A DNA stretch of 13,225 nt, from contig JAFAUA010000351.1 of the NCBI GenBank assembly GCA_019243595.1, positions 1 to 13,225 of the forward strand, given 5' to 3'. Under the pieces are notes generated by a model that was given only the letters and a program-made list of their open reading frames with translations, searched no databases and was not told the DNA's origin. Position 1 is the first letter of the stretch. Every line of letters begins with the position of its first letter. Below are positions 6,641-13,225 of this stretch, piece by piece. Source of the DNA: Acidimicrobiia bacterium. Its GTDB lineage: Bacteria > Actinomycetota > Acidimicrobiia > Acidimicrobiales > AC-14. The translations under genes and the position numbers were made by a program.

Positions 6641-7609
6641 TCAGCTGGTCGCTGGTACCGCCTCGGGACGGCGACGTGGTCCGCGGCTGCGGAGGCCATC
6701 CCAGACCTCGCGCCCGAACAGGTATCCGACGGCAACGAACAGGCCGCCCGCCGCCGCGCCGCCCGCGATGGTCAGGACGTCGGTGTAGGGGAACGATCGG
6801 TGGACCTTGCCGACGACCAGGGCCGCCTGCGGGGAGGCTGCCGCAAGCTGCAGCGCTGCGTCGCGCTCACGCAGCTCGGCGACCTTGCGAAGGTTGACGG
6901 CGCGCCGGCGCATGTCGACGAGCGTCAGATACTGACCTTCGAGTTTGCTGACGTTGGCGAGCTGCGTCTGCAGGGCCGCCACCTGCTGGTTGACCTGGGC
7001 GGCCCCGGCCGCGTCCTTGGCGCGCGCCGCCGTGGCCTGGAGGGCCGGGAGCCCTCGCGACAGCGCGGCATAGGCGTCCTCTGGCGTCCGCCCGCCGGTC
7101 TGCACGCTGATGGCGTTGAGGCCGTCCTCGGCCTGGTCGACCTGCTTCTGGGCGGCGTCGACGTCGCCTTTGGCGACGTCGTACTGGCTCTGGAACAGGA
7201 AATGGAGGGCGTCAGCAGCAGCAGCAGTGACGACGCGGACCGCCTGCTTCTTCTTGGTCGTGGTGTACGTGACATGGACGAAGGCGCTTGCGCCCACCTG
7301 CCCGACCTTGAGCCCGCTGCGAACCTGCGGCGCCCGGACGCCCGTCTCGCTTGCGACCTGATCGACGAGCCGATTCGTCCGCAGGGCCCCAGTCAAGTTG
7401 TTGACGAAGAACTTGTCAGCGTCGGATCCCCTGTACTGGTTGGTTCGCACCCCGCCCACCAGTGCCGTGGGGACGATCGTGGCCGTGGCCGCGTACTGCG
7501 TCGGGCGCAGCACGTAGTACGCGAGTGGCACGACGCCGGCGACGAGGGGCACCAGCACAAGCACCCAGAAGCGCCTGCCGATGGCCTTGAAGTAGTCGAG
7601 AATTTCCAT
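6641..7609 (-). CDS. Wzz-like polysaccharide chain-length / co-polymerase protein (paralogue 1)
   Basis: An inner-membrane polysaccharide co-polymerase-type protein of 322 residues. It has an N-terminal membrane helix (about 14-34), a mixed extracytoplasmic domain, a long Ala/Gln-rich coiled coil (about 145-255), and a second membrane helix (about 277-298) with a short basic tail. There is no attached tyrosine-kinase domain. It is clearly paralogous to the product at 9218-10225: from the chosen ATG the two align without gaps for about 180 residues, sharing QY-ATAT, ALVGG, NQY, VDQVA-ETGV and AAAAD blocks, and both end with a KVH motif before the second helix. That gapless fit is the reason for choosing ATG 7609; the frame stays open further upstream but there runs antisense to the polymerase gene. 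It lies alone on the minus strand, divergent from the polymerase. Confidence 0.88.
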   Translation of the reverse strand: MEILDYFKAIGRRFWVLVLVPLVAGVVPLAYYVLRPTQYAATATIVPTALVGGVRTNQYRGSDADKFFVNNLTGALRTNRLVDQVASETGVRAPQVRSGLKVGQVGASAFVHVTYTTTKKKQAVRVVTAAAADALHFLFQSQYDVAKGDVDAAQKQVDQAEDGLNAISVQTGGRTPEDAYAALSRGLPALQATAARAKDAAGAAQVNQQVAALQTQLANVSKLEGQYLTLVDMRRRAVNLRKVAELRERDAALQLAAASPQAALVVGKVHRSFPYTDVLTIAGGAAAGGLFVAVGYLFGREVWDGLRSRGPRRRPEAVPATS

Positions 7610-7659
7610 TTTCCGTGCCAGGACCCTTCCCGGCCGGCCGATAGCATGACGCACTCGCC

Positions 7660-7678
7660 GGGCGGTCCGGGACCGCCC
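7660..7678. promoter_or_regulatory. Perfect 19-bp palindrome in divergent intergenic region
   Basis: The arms GGGCGGTCC and GGACCGCCC flank a single G, a perfect 9-bp inverted repeat. It lies in the 87-bp gap between the divergent Wzz-like and polymerase genes, 18 bases before the polymerase ATG. It could be an operator controlling both directions, or a hairpin in the polymerase leader that masks translation initiation. No clear -10 or -35 hexamers are visible in the gap, and no Shine-Dalgarno sits before the ATG. Confidence 0.5.
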
Positions 7679-7696
7679 TAGTCGTAGCACCTTCCG

Positions 7697-9151
7697 ATGG
7701 CCACCGCCGAACTCACGACCGCCCATTTCGTCGACTGGAAGAGGATCGCGACCGTTGCCGCCGTCGTCGTCGCCGCGGCGCTCGCAGCGGCGGCCGGGAT
7801 GGGCGCCGGGAACGGGTCGAAGAGCGCCGTCGTGCTCCCTGTCGCCATCGGCGCCGGCCTGATCCTCGGCGTCCTGGCCCTCACCAGATTCCAGATCTAC
7901 GTGGTCGTCATGCTGGTCACCCGGGCCAGCCTCGACTTGGCCAAGCTCAGCCAGCGCACTGCGGGCACGACGTCGGTCGGGGCGTCGTCGCGAGCGCTCG
8001 ACCCGTCGAGCATCCTCGCCGTTCTGTTCCTGCTCGCCGCCGGCGTCTGGCTGGCCGCCCAGCATCGCCATCAGGGGTCCCTGCCGGGGTCACCGCTGCG
8101 GCGCGCGCTCGTGCTCTTCCTGGCTGCGGGCGCCGTGAGCGTGATCGGGTCCAACAACATCACCTCGAGTGCGCTCGAGACCCTTCGCATCTGCGCCATC
8201 GTCGCCATGTTCACGGTGCTCGAGCAGATGATCACCAGCCTCACCCGGGCGAAGCAGATCCTCGCCGCATGCCTCTTCGCGGCGGTGATCCCGCTGATGT
8301 ATACGACGTACGGGTTCCTCACCGGCCACCCGCATTCCGACGTCAAGGGCGGCTACACACGGATCTCCGGCACGTTCAACCAGTCGAACGACTTCGGCCG
8401 CTTCCTCATGCTGATGATCATCATGGGCGCCGCCATCTACCCACATGTCGAACGCAAGTGGCGCAACGCCCTCGTCGTCATGCTGAGCCTGTCGTCTGTG
8501 TATCTGTTCCTCACCTACACGCGCAGCGCGCTGGTCGCGACCGCGCTCGGCCTGTTCATCGTCGGGCTCGTGCAAAGCAAGAGACTGGTCGGCGCCCTCT
8601 TCGTCGTCGGCATGTGCGGCCTCCTCGTCGTGCCCTCGCTCTCGGGACGCTTCAGCGATCTCACGCAGTATCAGTCCAAGCAGCTCGCCCAGACTGGCGG
8701 CAGCAACGGCGGTAACACCTTGGCGTGGCGGCTCTCGTACTGGACCGAGGTGCTTCCCCTGGCCAACTCCAACCCGATCACCAGCATCGGGCTGAACGAG
8801 ACGAAGGCCAACACCACGCAGGCCAAGCAGCCCCACAACGACTTCATCCGCGCCTACGTGGAGACCGGACTCGTCGGGTTAGCGGCCTATCTGGCGGTGC
8901 TGGCGTCCCTTGTGACGCTGGGCTGGCGAGCCGTCAAACGCACGAAGAAGGGCACGTTCGAACAGGGGGTCAGCGCCGGTTTTCTCGGCTGTGCGTTCGC
9001 CTTCATCGCCGTCAGTCTGGTCGCCAACGTGACCTCGAACGTGGTCAACCTTTGGTACTTCATCGCCTTCGCGGCGTGTACCTCGGCGATCCTCAACATC
9101 GCCAATCGTCGGGAGTCGATGGACCTTCTTCCGGCACCCGGTCCCGCCTAA
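7697..9151 (+). CDS. O-antigen ligase / polymerase family membrane protein (Wzy/WaaL-like)
   Basis: A polytopic membrane protein of 484 residues that would polymerise or ligate lipid-linked oligosaccharide repeats outside the cytoplasmic membrane. Many hydrophobic helices are visible (about 16-36, 46-62, 105-122, 136-150, 163-178, 187-206, 235-248, 258-273, 278-292, 298-313, 390-409, 426-443, 450-468). The Wzy_C hallmarks are present: TYTRSALV (273-280) with Arg276, a large external loop of about 65 residues (314-378), and PHNDFIRAYVETGLVG (379-394) with the conserved His and Glu. Ligases and polymerases share this fold and cannot be separated by sequence alone; the adjacent Wzz and Wzx genes favour polymerase. 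No ribosome site is evident before ATG 7697. A GC-rich hairpin overlaps the stop codon. Confidence 0.9.
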   Translation: MATAELTTAHFVDWKRIATVAAVVVAAALAAAAGMGAGNGSKSAVVLPVAIGAGLILGVLALTRFQIYVVVMLVTRASLDLAKLSQRTAGTTSVGASSRALDPSSILAVLFLLAAGVWLAAQHRHQGSLPGSPLRRALVLFLAAGAVSVIGSNNITSSALETLRICAIVAMFTVLEQMITSLTRAKQILAACLFAAVIPLMYTTYGFLTGHPHSDVKGGYTRISGTFNQSNDFGRFLMLMIIMGAAIYPHVERKWRNALVVMLSLSSVYLFLTYTRSALVATALGLFIVGLVQSKRLVGALFVVGMCGLLVVPSLSGRFSDLTQYQSKQLAQTGGSNGGNTLAWRLSYWTEVLPLANSNPITSIGLNETKANTTQAKQPHNDFIRAYVETGLVGLAAYLAVLASLVTLGWRAVKRTKKGTFEQGVSAGFLGCAFAFIAVSLVANVTSNVVNLWYFIAFAACTSAILNIANRRESMDLLPAPGPA

Positions 9152-9158
9152 CGGCGGG
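9143..9158 (+). other. Small hairpin overlapping the polymerase stop codon
   Basis: CCCGCC, loop TAAC, GGCGGG: a perfect 6-bp GC stem whose loop contains the TAA stop of the polymerase gene. There is no T-run after it, so it is not a convincing terminator. It may be an RNA processing or partial attenuation point between the polymerase and the second Wzz-like gene, or chance in GC-rich DNA. Confidence 0.3.
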
Positions 9159-9206
9159 GTAACGTGTGGGCGGCCGGTTCCCCTACGGCCACCCCGGCGA
9201 GGAACC

Positions 9207-9211
9207 AGGAG
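9207..9211 (+). promoter_or_regulatory. Ribosome binding site of the second Wzz-like gene
   Basis: AGGAG lies 6 bases before GTG 9218. It decides the start: the frame is open back to GTG 9164, but only the GTG at 9218 has a good ribosome site and aligns with the start of the paralogue. Confidence 0.75.
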
Positions 9212-9217
9212 AAGTAC

Positions 9218-10225
9218 GTGGAACTCAGGGACTATCTCGACATTCTCAAGCGGCGGAAGAACATCCTCATCGCCGTCCCCGCCGTCGCCGTCCTGCTGGT
9301 CGTCGGGCTGATCGTGGTCAAGCCAAAGCAGTACCAGGCGACCGCAACCGTCGCTGCCCCCGCCCTCGTCGGCGGAGCCAGCGCCAACCAGTACAGCGGC
9401 GCCAACGGACCCAAGTCGTTCGTCGCCAACTTCACCGCCGCGGTGAACTCGCCGCCAGTGGTCGACCAAGTGGCTCGCGAGACCGGCGTCGCCAAGAACC
9501 AGATCAAGTCGGGGACATCGGCGAACGAAGTCGGCACTAGCAGCATCATGGAGGTCGTCTACAAGACGGCGAAGCGCAAGGACGCCTTCCCCGTCGCCCA
9601 GGCCGCAGCCGCAGACACCATCTCCTTCTTGTTCAAGACGCAGGTGCAGCTGGCCCAGGGCCCGGTCGACTCGGCCAAGGCGAACTTGGCGAACATCGAA
9701 GGGCAGATCGCCGACCTCGGCAAGAGCACCGGCCTCGTCGTCCCCGACAAGGACTATGAGGTGCGGGCCCAGGCCATCGCGAGCCTCCAGAGCGCGCAGG
9801 CCCAGGCGCTGGCCAACGGCCAGGGCGCTACCGCCGCCCACCTGCAGTCTCAGATCGATCAGATGAAGGGCCAGCTGGCCGCCATCGCCCCGCAGGTGCA
9901 GCAGTACACGGCACTGCAGACCCAGAAGGACGCAGCGGTCACCCAGCTGAACCAGGCGCAGCAGTCGCTGCAGCAGGCCCAGAGCCAGCTCCAGGCCGCC
10001 GACCCCAAGCAGGTGGTGTCGATCAGCAAGGTGCACTCCGTCTCGGTCATCGGCGATGTCGTGCAGAAGGGCGGCGTGTCGTTGTTCGCCGGCCTCTTCC
10101 TGGCGCTCGGCATCGTGGCCGCCCTCGAGCTGCTCGAGCGGTATCGCCAGCCGGCGACCGTTGAGGTGCCCGGCGAATGGACGAAGCCCGGATCCACGCA
10201 GGACCCGTTCCCGTCACGGGTCTGA
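9218..10225 (+). CDS. Wzz-like polysaccharide chain-length / co-polymerase protein (paralogue 2)
   Basis: A membrane co-polymerase-type protein of 335 residues, MELRDYLDILKRRKNIL at its start. It has an N-terminal membrane helix (15-34), an extracytoplasmic domain, a long Gln/Ala-rich coiled coil (about 145-262) and a C-terminal membrane helix (about 286-305) with a short cytoplasmic tail. No Walker motifs or tyrosine cluster follow, so it is not a Wzc/BY-kinase fusion. It aligns without gaps with the minus-strand paralogue over about 180 residues; the rest of the coiled coil differs in length and composition, being far richer in glutamine here. Such proteins set the chain length of Wzy products. 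The GTG start is supported by AGGAG 6 bases upstream. Its last 49 bases overlap the next gene, pointing to one transcript with the sulfotransferase and flippase genes. Confidence 0.9.
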   Translation: MELRDYLDILKRRKNILIAVPAVAVLLVVGLIVVKPKQYQATATVAAPALVGGASANQYSGANGPKSFVANFTAAVNSPPVVDQVARETGVAKNQIKSGTSANEVGTSSIMEVVYKTAKRKDAFPVAQAAAADTISFLFKTQVQLAQGPVDSAKANLANIEGQIADLGKSTGLVVPDKDYEVRAQAIASLQSAQAQALANGQGATAAHLQSQIDQMKGQLAAIAPQVQQYTALQTQKDAAVTQLNQAQQSLQQAQSQLQAADPKQVVSISKVHSVSVIGDVVQKGGVSLFAGLFLALGIVAALELLERYRQPATVEVPGEWTKPGSTQDPFPSRV

Positions 10226-11115
10226 GTGTCGACGGGACTCACGTCCCGCCCACAGCCAAGCCAGACGCCAACGGCGCGGGTAGCCGCGGCCTCCCGCGGT
10301 CCATCCGACGGCCGCTGACCACGGCCCGCGTCCTCGTCAGGCGCCCGACGGCCCGGCTGCGGGCTGAGCCGGACTTCCTGATCGTCGGCGCCCAGCGAAG
10401 CGGTACGACATCGCTGTTCCGCTATCTGGCGGAACACCCGGCGGTGAAGCCACCGGTTCGCAAGGAGATCCAGTACTTCTCGCTCAACTACGCACAGGGC
10501 GACGGCTGGTACCGCACCCACTTCCCCTTCGCCAGCCGCACGCGCCACACGTTCGAGGCGACGCCCTACTACCTCTTCCATCCGGCGGCAGCCGAGCGGG
10601 CGGCGAGGACGGTCCCCAACGCCAAGGTGATCGCCCTGCTGCGCGACCCCGTGACCCGCGCATTCTCGCAGTGGCAGCACAACGCGTCGCGCGGCCTCGA
10701 GCATCTCGGCTTCGAGGCGGCCCTCGACGCCGAGCCCGAGCGTCTCGCCGGCGCGGAGGAGCGGCTGTGTGCGGACGCCACATACTCCAGCGACCCCCAC
10801 AGGCTCTGGTCGTACACGGCGCGAGGTGAGTACGCGGCTCAGCTCGAACGCTGGCTGACGCACTACCGCCGAGAACAGGTGCTCGTGCTGCGCAGCGAGG
10901 ACCTCTACAAGAAGCCGAGAGAGACCTACGAGCGCACGCTCGGCTTCCTCGGCCTGTCGTCGTTCGACCTGGCGGCCTACCCGCGGTACACACGGCGGGC
11001 CTCCGACGCCCAGATGACCGACACGGCTCGGGCCCGGCTCACGGCGCACTTCCGCCCGCACAACGAACGGCTGGCGGCGTTGCTCGGCGAACACGTGTGG
11101 TGGGCGGGTCCATGA
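10177..11115 (+). CDS. Sulfotransferase, heparan-sulfate-sulfotransferase-like (second of three)
   Basis: A PAPS-dependent sulfotransferase of 312 residues with the best conserved motifs of the three. FLIVGAQRSGTTSLFRYL (67-84) is the 5'-phosphosulfate loop. KEIQYF (96-101) places Glu97 where animal heparan N-sulfotransferases have their catalytic glutamate in KE-x-x-(Y/F)-F. VIALLRDPVTRAFSQW (151-166) carries Arg156 and Ser164 for the 3'-phosphate, and SEDLYKKPRETYERTLGFLGL (240-260) is the usual C-terminal part. The true catalytic domain starts near residue 64; the first 60 residues are Pro/Arg-rich and poorly conserved in appearance. ATG 10177 lies 49 bases inside the preceding gene, and no better ATG or GTG follows before the domain, so this start is accepted with some doubt. 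The stop overlaps the flippase start (ATGA). Confidence 0.9.
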   Translation: MDEARIHAGPVPVTGLSVDGTHVPPTAKPDANGAGSRGLPRSIRRPLTTARVLVRRPTARLRAEPDFLIVGAQRSGTTSLFRYLAEHPAVKPPVRKEIQYFSLNYAQGDGWYRTHFPFASRTRHTFEATPYYLFHPAAAERAARTVPNAKVIALLRDPVTRAFSQWQHNASRGLEHLGFEAALDAEPERLAGAEERLCADATYSSDPHRLWSYTARGEYAAQLERWLTHYRREQVLVLRSEDLYKKPRETYERTLGFLGLSSFDLAAYPRYTRRASDAQMTDTARARLTAHFRPHNERLAALLGEHVWWAGP

Positions 11116-12686
11116 CTGGAGTGGCCACGCCCCCGCCGCCCCCGGACGACGAGGTCGACGAGGTCGACGGGGTCGACGAGGCCGAGGAGTCGGAGCGGGA
11201 GATCCTCGGTATCGCCCGGGGCGGGGCACTGAACATCGGTGGCCAGCTGTGTAGCCAGACCTCCTTCTTTCTCATCACCCTCGTGCTCGCCCGCACGCTC
11301 GGCCAGGCCGACGTCGGCGTCTACGCCCAGGGCTTCGCCTTCCTCACGCTCCTCGGGCTGCTGTCCCTCAGCGGGTTCCGCGCCGGGCTGACGCGATTCG
11401 TCGCCGTCCACCTCGCCGAACGCCAATGGGGTGCAGTACGGGGAACCGTCCGCCTCGGACTGGGCCTGAGCGCGGCAGGGTCGGCCGTCCTCGGCGTCGC
11501 GCTGTTCGCGCTCTCGTCGACGCTGGCCAACGGCGTGTTCGGCGACCACAACGTCGGCGTCGCCCTTCGCTTCGTCGCGGCGACGCTGCCCGCGTCGGTC
11601 TTCATCGACGCTGCGCTCTCGGCGACGCAGGGGTTCAAGACGATGAAGCCCTACGCGACAGTCGGACTGATCCTCGAGCCCGGGCTGCGGCTCGCACTGA
11701 CGGGCGGCGCCCTGGCGATGGGCTGGGGCCTACGCGGAGCGTTGGTCGCCCTGGTCGCGTCCAATTACGTCGGCGCCGTGCTCGCCGCGATCGCGCTCTG
11801 GCGGCTCATGCGCATTCCCCATGAGGCACCGCGCTACGACATCCGGGAGCTGTTCGTGTTCTCGGTCGTGAGTTGGATGGCGTCGCTCGCTTCGGCCGGT
11901 CTGATCTGGGCCGACACGATTCTGCTCGGCGCCTACAAGACCAGCTCCGACGTCGGGCTCTATCAGGTGGCGACCCGCATGGTCATGCTGGCCGCCTTCG
12001 TGATGACCCCGGTCAACGCCGCCTTCGCGCCCCGGATCGCCGACCTGTACCAGCGTCACCGCATGAAGAGTCTTCGGGACACGTACGTGGCGGCGACCAG
12101 CTGGATCCTGCGCCTGTCGCTGCCCGCATTCGTCCTGTGCGTCGTCATGCCCAAGGAGCTGTTGTCGCTGTTCGGTCACCGCTTCGACGTGGAGGCCGCA
12201 GTCACTGTCGTGATCGTCCTCTCGATCGGCAAGCTCGTCGACAGCGCCACCGGGCCGTGCGGTCTCATGCTCAACATGTCCGGTCGTCCCGGCTACAGCC
12301 TCTTCGACAACGTGCTCGTGCTTGTCGCCAACGTCGCCCTCAACATCTGGCTGATCCCCCACCACGGCATCGTGGGATCGGCCTACGCGTGGGCCATCTC
12401 GCTCGCCCTGGTGAACGTCCTTCGCGTCGTGCAGGTGAAGCAGGTACTCGGCATGGTGCCGTTCGGGATCGGCGAGGCGAAGGCGCTGGTGGCCGCCATC
12501 GCCGCCGGCGTCGTGACCTACGCCATCGGCGAGTGGCGGGGCGTCGTCGAGGTGGGCACCCTGCTGCTCGGTGGCGTGGCCCTCTGCGTGACCTACGTGG
12601 CGGTCGTTGCCGCCCTTGGCATCACCAGCGACGACCGGCTGATTCTTGATGCGCTGCGGGGCCGGCGCAGACTGGTGACATCGTGA
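11112..12686 (+). CDS. Polysaccharide flippase / oligosaccharide repeat exporter (Wzx-like)
   Basis: A polytopic membrane protein of 524 residues of the MOP (multidrug/oligosaccharidyl-lipid/polysaccharide) exporter superfamily, expected to flip undecaprenyl-linked repeat units across the membrane for Wzy. The membrane part starts near residue 36 with ARGGALNIGGQLCSQ then a helix, the standard beginning of this family, and a dozen or more hydrophobic helices follow. The N-terminus is odd: a run of five prolines and then an acidic D/E/V segment encoded by 9-bp tandem repeats. ATG 11112 overlaps the previous stop as ATGA, so translational coupling is likely; an in-frame GTG at 11097 is possible but less attractive. 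The 3' end overlaps the next gene as GTGA. Distinguishing Wzx from related lipid flippases depends on context, which supports Wzx. Confidence 0.9.
   Translation: MTGVATPPPPPDDEVDEVDGVDEAEESEREILGIARGGALNIGGQLCSQTSFFLITLVLARTLGQADVGVYAQGFAFLTLLGLLSLSGFRAGLTRFVAVHLAERQWGAVRGTVRLGLGLSAAGSAVLGVALFALSSTLANGVFGDHNVGVALRFVAATLPASVFIDAALSATQGFKTMKPYATVGLILEPGLRLALTGGALAMGWGLRGALVALVASNYVGAVLAAIALWRLMRIPHEAPRYDIRELFVFSVVSWMASLASAGLIWADTILLGAYKTSSDVGLYQVATRMVMLAAFVMTPVNAAFAPRIADLYQRHRMKSLRDTYVAATSWILRLSLPAFVLCVVMPKELLSLFGHRFDVEAAVTVVIVLSIGKLVDSATGPCGLMLNMSGRPGYSLFDNVLVLVANVALNIWLIPHHGIVGSAYAWAISLALVNVLRVVQVKQVLGMVPFGIGEAKALVAAIAAGVVTYAIGEWRGVVEVGTLLLGGVALCVTYVAVVAALGITSDDRLILDALRGRRRLVTS
11151..11186 (+). 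repeat. 9-bp tandem repeat encoding acidic residues
   Basis: Four units: GAGGTCGAC twice, GGGGTCGAC, GAGGCCGAG. In the flippase frame they encode E-V-D, E-V-D, G-V-D, E-A-E. The period is a multiple of three, so copy-number changes would keep the frame. Confidence 0.7.
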
Positions 12687-13225
12687 AGACGCGAGTGCTC
12701 TACATCGCCGGCACGGGCCGCAGCGGGTCGACGCTCCTCGCCCGCATCCTCGACGGCTCCGGCGGTGTCTTCGCCGGCGGCGAGCTTCGGTACGTGTGGC
12801 AGCGCGGGCTCCTCGAGGACCGCCTCTGCGGCTGCGGCGAACCGTTCAGCAAGTGCCCGTTCTGGACCGAGGTGATCGACCGCGGCTTCGGCGGTGCCGC
12901 ACACATCGACGCCCAGAGCCTCGTCGCCGAACAGTGGGCGCTGACGAGGCTGCGCCAAGTGCCGAGGATCCTCACCACCGGCGGTGGCGCCGTGTCCGCC
13001 GAGTACCTCCGGACGCTTTCGAAGCTGTACCGGGCCATCGCTGAGGTATCCGGCTGCGAGCTGATCGTCGACTCCTCGAAGCTGCCGTCCTACGGCTTCG
13101 TCGTCGGGCAGGTCCCAGGCCTCGATGTGCGCTTCGCCCACCTGATCCGTGATCCTCGGGGTGCCGCGTACTCGTGGACCCGCACCAAGGCGCTGCCCGA
13201 CGCCAACGGGGCGATGCAGCAGATG
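12683..13225 (+). CDS. Sulfotransferase family protein, N-terminal part (third of three)
   Basis: A GTG start overlaps the flippase stop (GTGA), and the frame stays open for 181 codons to the right edge, so the gene is partial. The 5'-phosphosulfate loop is at the very N-terminus: VLYIAGTGRSGSTLLARIL (5-23). Next come FAGGELRYVW (30-39), a cysteine motif CGCGEPFSKCPFW (Cys49, Cys51, Cys58), VDSSKLPSYG (129-138), and HLIRDPRGAAYSW (153-165) with Arg156 and Ser164 for the 3'-phosphate of PAPS. This set of motifs fits a bacterial sulfotransferase subfamily different from both earlier ones in the locus. It probably sulfates the same polysaccharide at another position. The acceptor is unknown and the C-terminal part is missing from the window. 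Confidence 0.87.
   Translation, partial: MKTRVLYIAGTGRSGSTLLARILDGSGGVFAGGELRYVWQRGLLEDRLCGCGEPFSKCPFWTEVIDRGFGGAAHIDAQSLVAEQWALTRLRQVPRILTTGGGAVSAEYLRTLSKLYRAIAEVSGCELIVDSSKLPSYGFVVGQVPGLDVRFAHLIRDPRGAAYSWTRTKALPDANGAMQQM

Noticed and set aside
7206..7228. Short CAG/GCA-type repeat near 7210
   Set aside because: Only a few trinucleotides inside an alanine-rich coding stretch of the Wzz-like protein; ordinary for GC-rich DNA.
7610..8071. N-terminal extension of the minus-strand Wzz-like protein
   Set aside because: The extension is low-complexity and antisense to the polymerase gene. The paralogue alignment is gapless starting exactly at ATG 7609.
9164..9217. Upstream extension of the second Wzz-like protein to an earlier GTG
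   Set aside because: The AGGAG at 9207-9211 and the gapless match with the paralogue both fix the start at 9218.
8879..11229. Long minus-strand open frames opposite the second Wzz and second sulfotransferase genes
   Set aside because: They have shadow composition without motifs, and the plus strand has clear families throughout.
1..13225. Mobile elements, CRISPR, tRNA/rRNA, prophage or strong Rho-independent terminators
   Set aside because: No transposase motifs, spaced direct repeats, RNA-gene signatures or stem-loops followed by T-runs were seen on reading both strands.

Overview
This is a high-GC window with almost no intergenic space. It looks like chromosomal DNA of an actinobacterium. 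The main reason is the tight amt-glnK-glnD order, which is the classic actinobacterial nitrogen-sensing operon, supported by the GC-rich codon use, GTG starts and a possible leaderless promoter. The truncated gene after glnD resembles winged-helix regulators I associate with Acidimicrobiia, but only 57 residues are visible, so that placement is tentative. There is no tRNA, rRNA, CRISPR array or insertion sequence. No stretch longer than about 90 bases lacks a gene.

Left part (1-4460, minus strand): a nitrogen-control operon read right to left. It holds the ammonium channel Amt, the PII protein GlnK, the PII-modifying enzyme GlnD, and the start of a putative regulator that runs off the left edge. 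Spacing is 16, 2 and 2 bases. Just upstream of amt are three pentamers at exact 11-bp spacing that match the first part of a GlnR operator. They are followed by a TANNNT hexamer placed 7 bases before the ATG, suggesting a leaderless, GlnR-type-controlled amt transcript.

Right part (4482-13225, mostly plus strand): a cell-surface polysaccharide locus. In order it has a lipoprotein with a glycoside-hydrolase clan GH-A type barrel, a sulfotransferase, a Wzz-like chain-length protein on the minus strand, an O-antigen ligase/polymerase (Wzy/WaaL-like), a second Wzz-like protein, a second sulfotransferase, a Wzx-like flippase, and a third sulfotransferase cut by the right edge. From the second Wzz onward the genes overlap (49, 4 and 4 bases), so they are very likely one translationally coupled operon.

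Taken together, the right part reads as a Wzx/Wzy-type export and polymerisation system for a polysaccharide that three different PAPS-dependent sulfotransferases could sulfate. The lipoprotein glycosidase may trim or release it. No glycosyltransferase, initiating transferase or BY-kinase lies inside the window; these would have to be encoded beyond the right edge or elsewhere. The nitrogen operon and the polysaccharide locus are divergent and share a very short control region.
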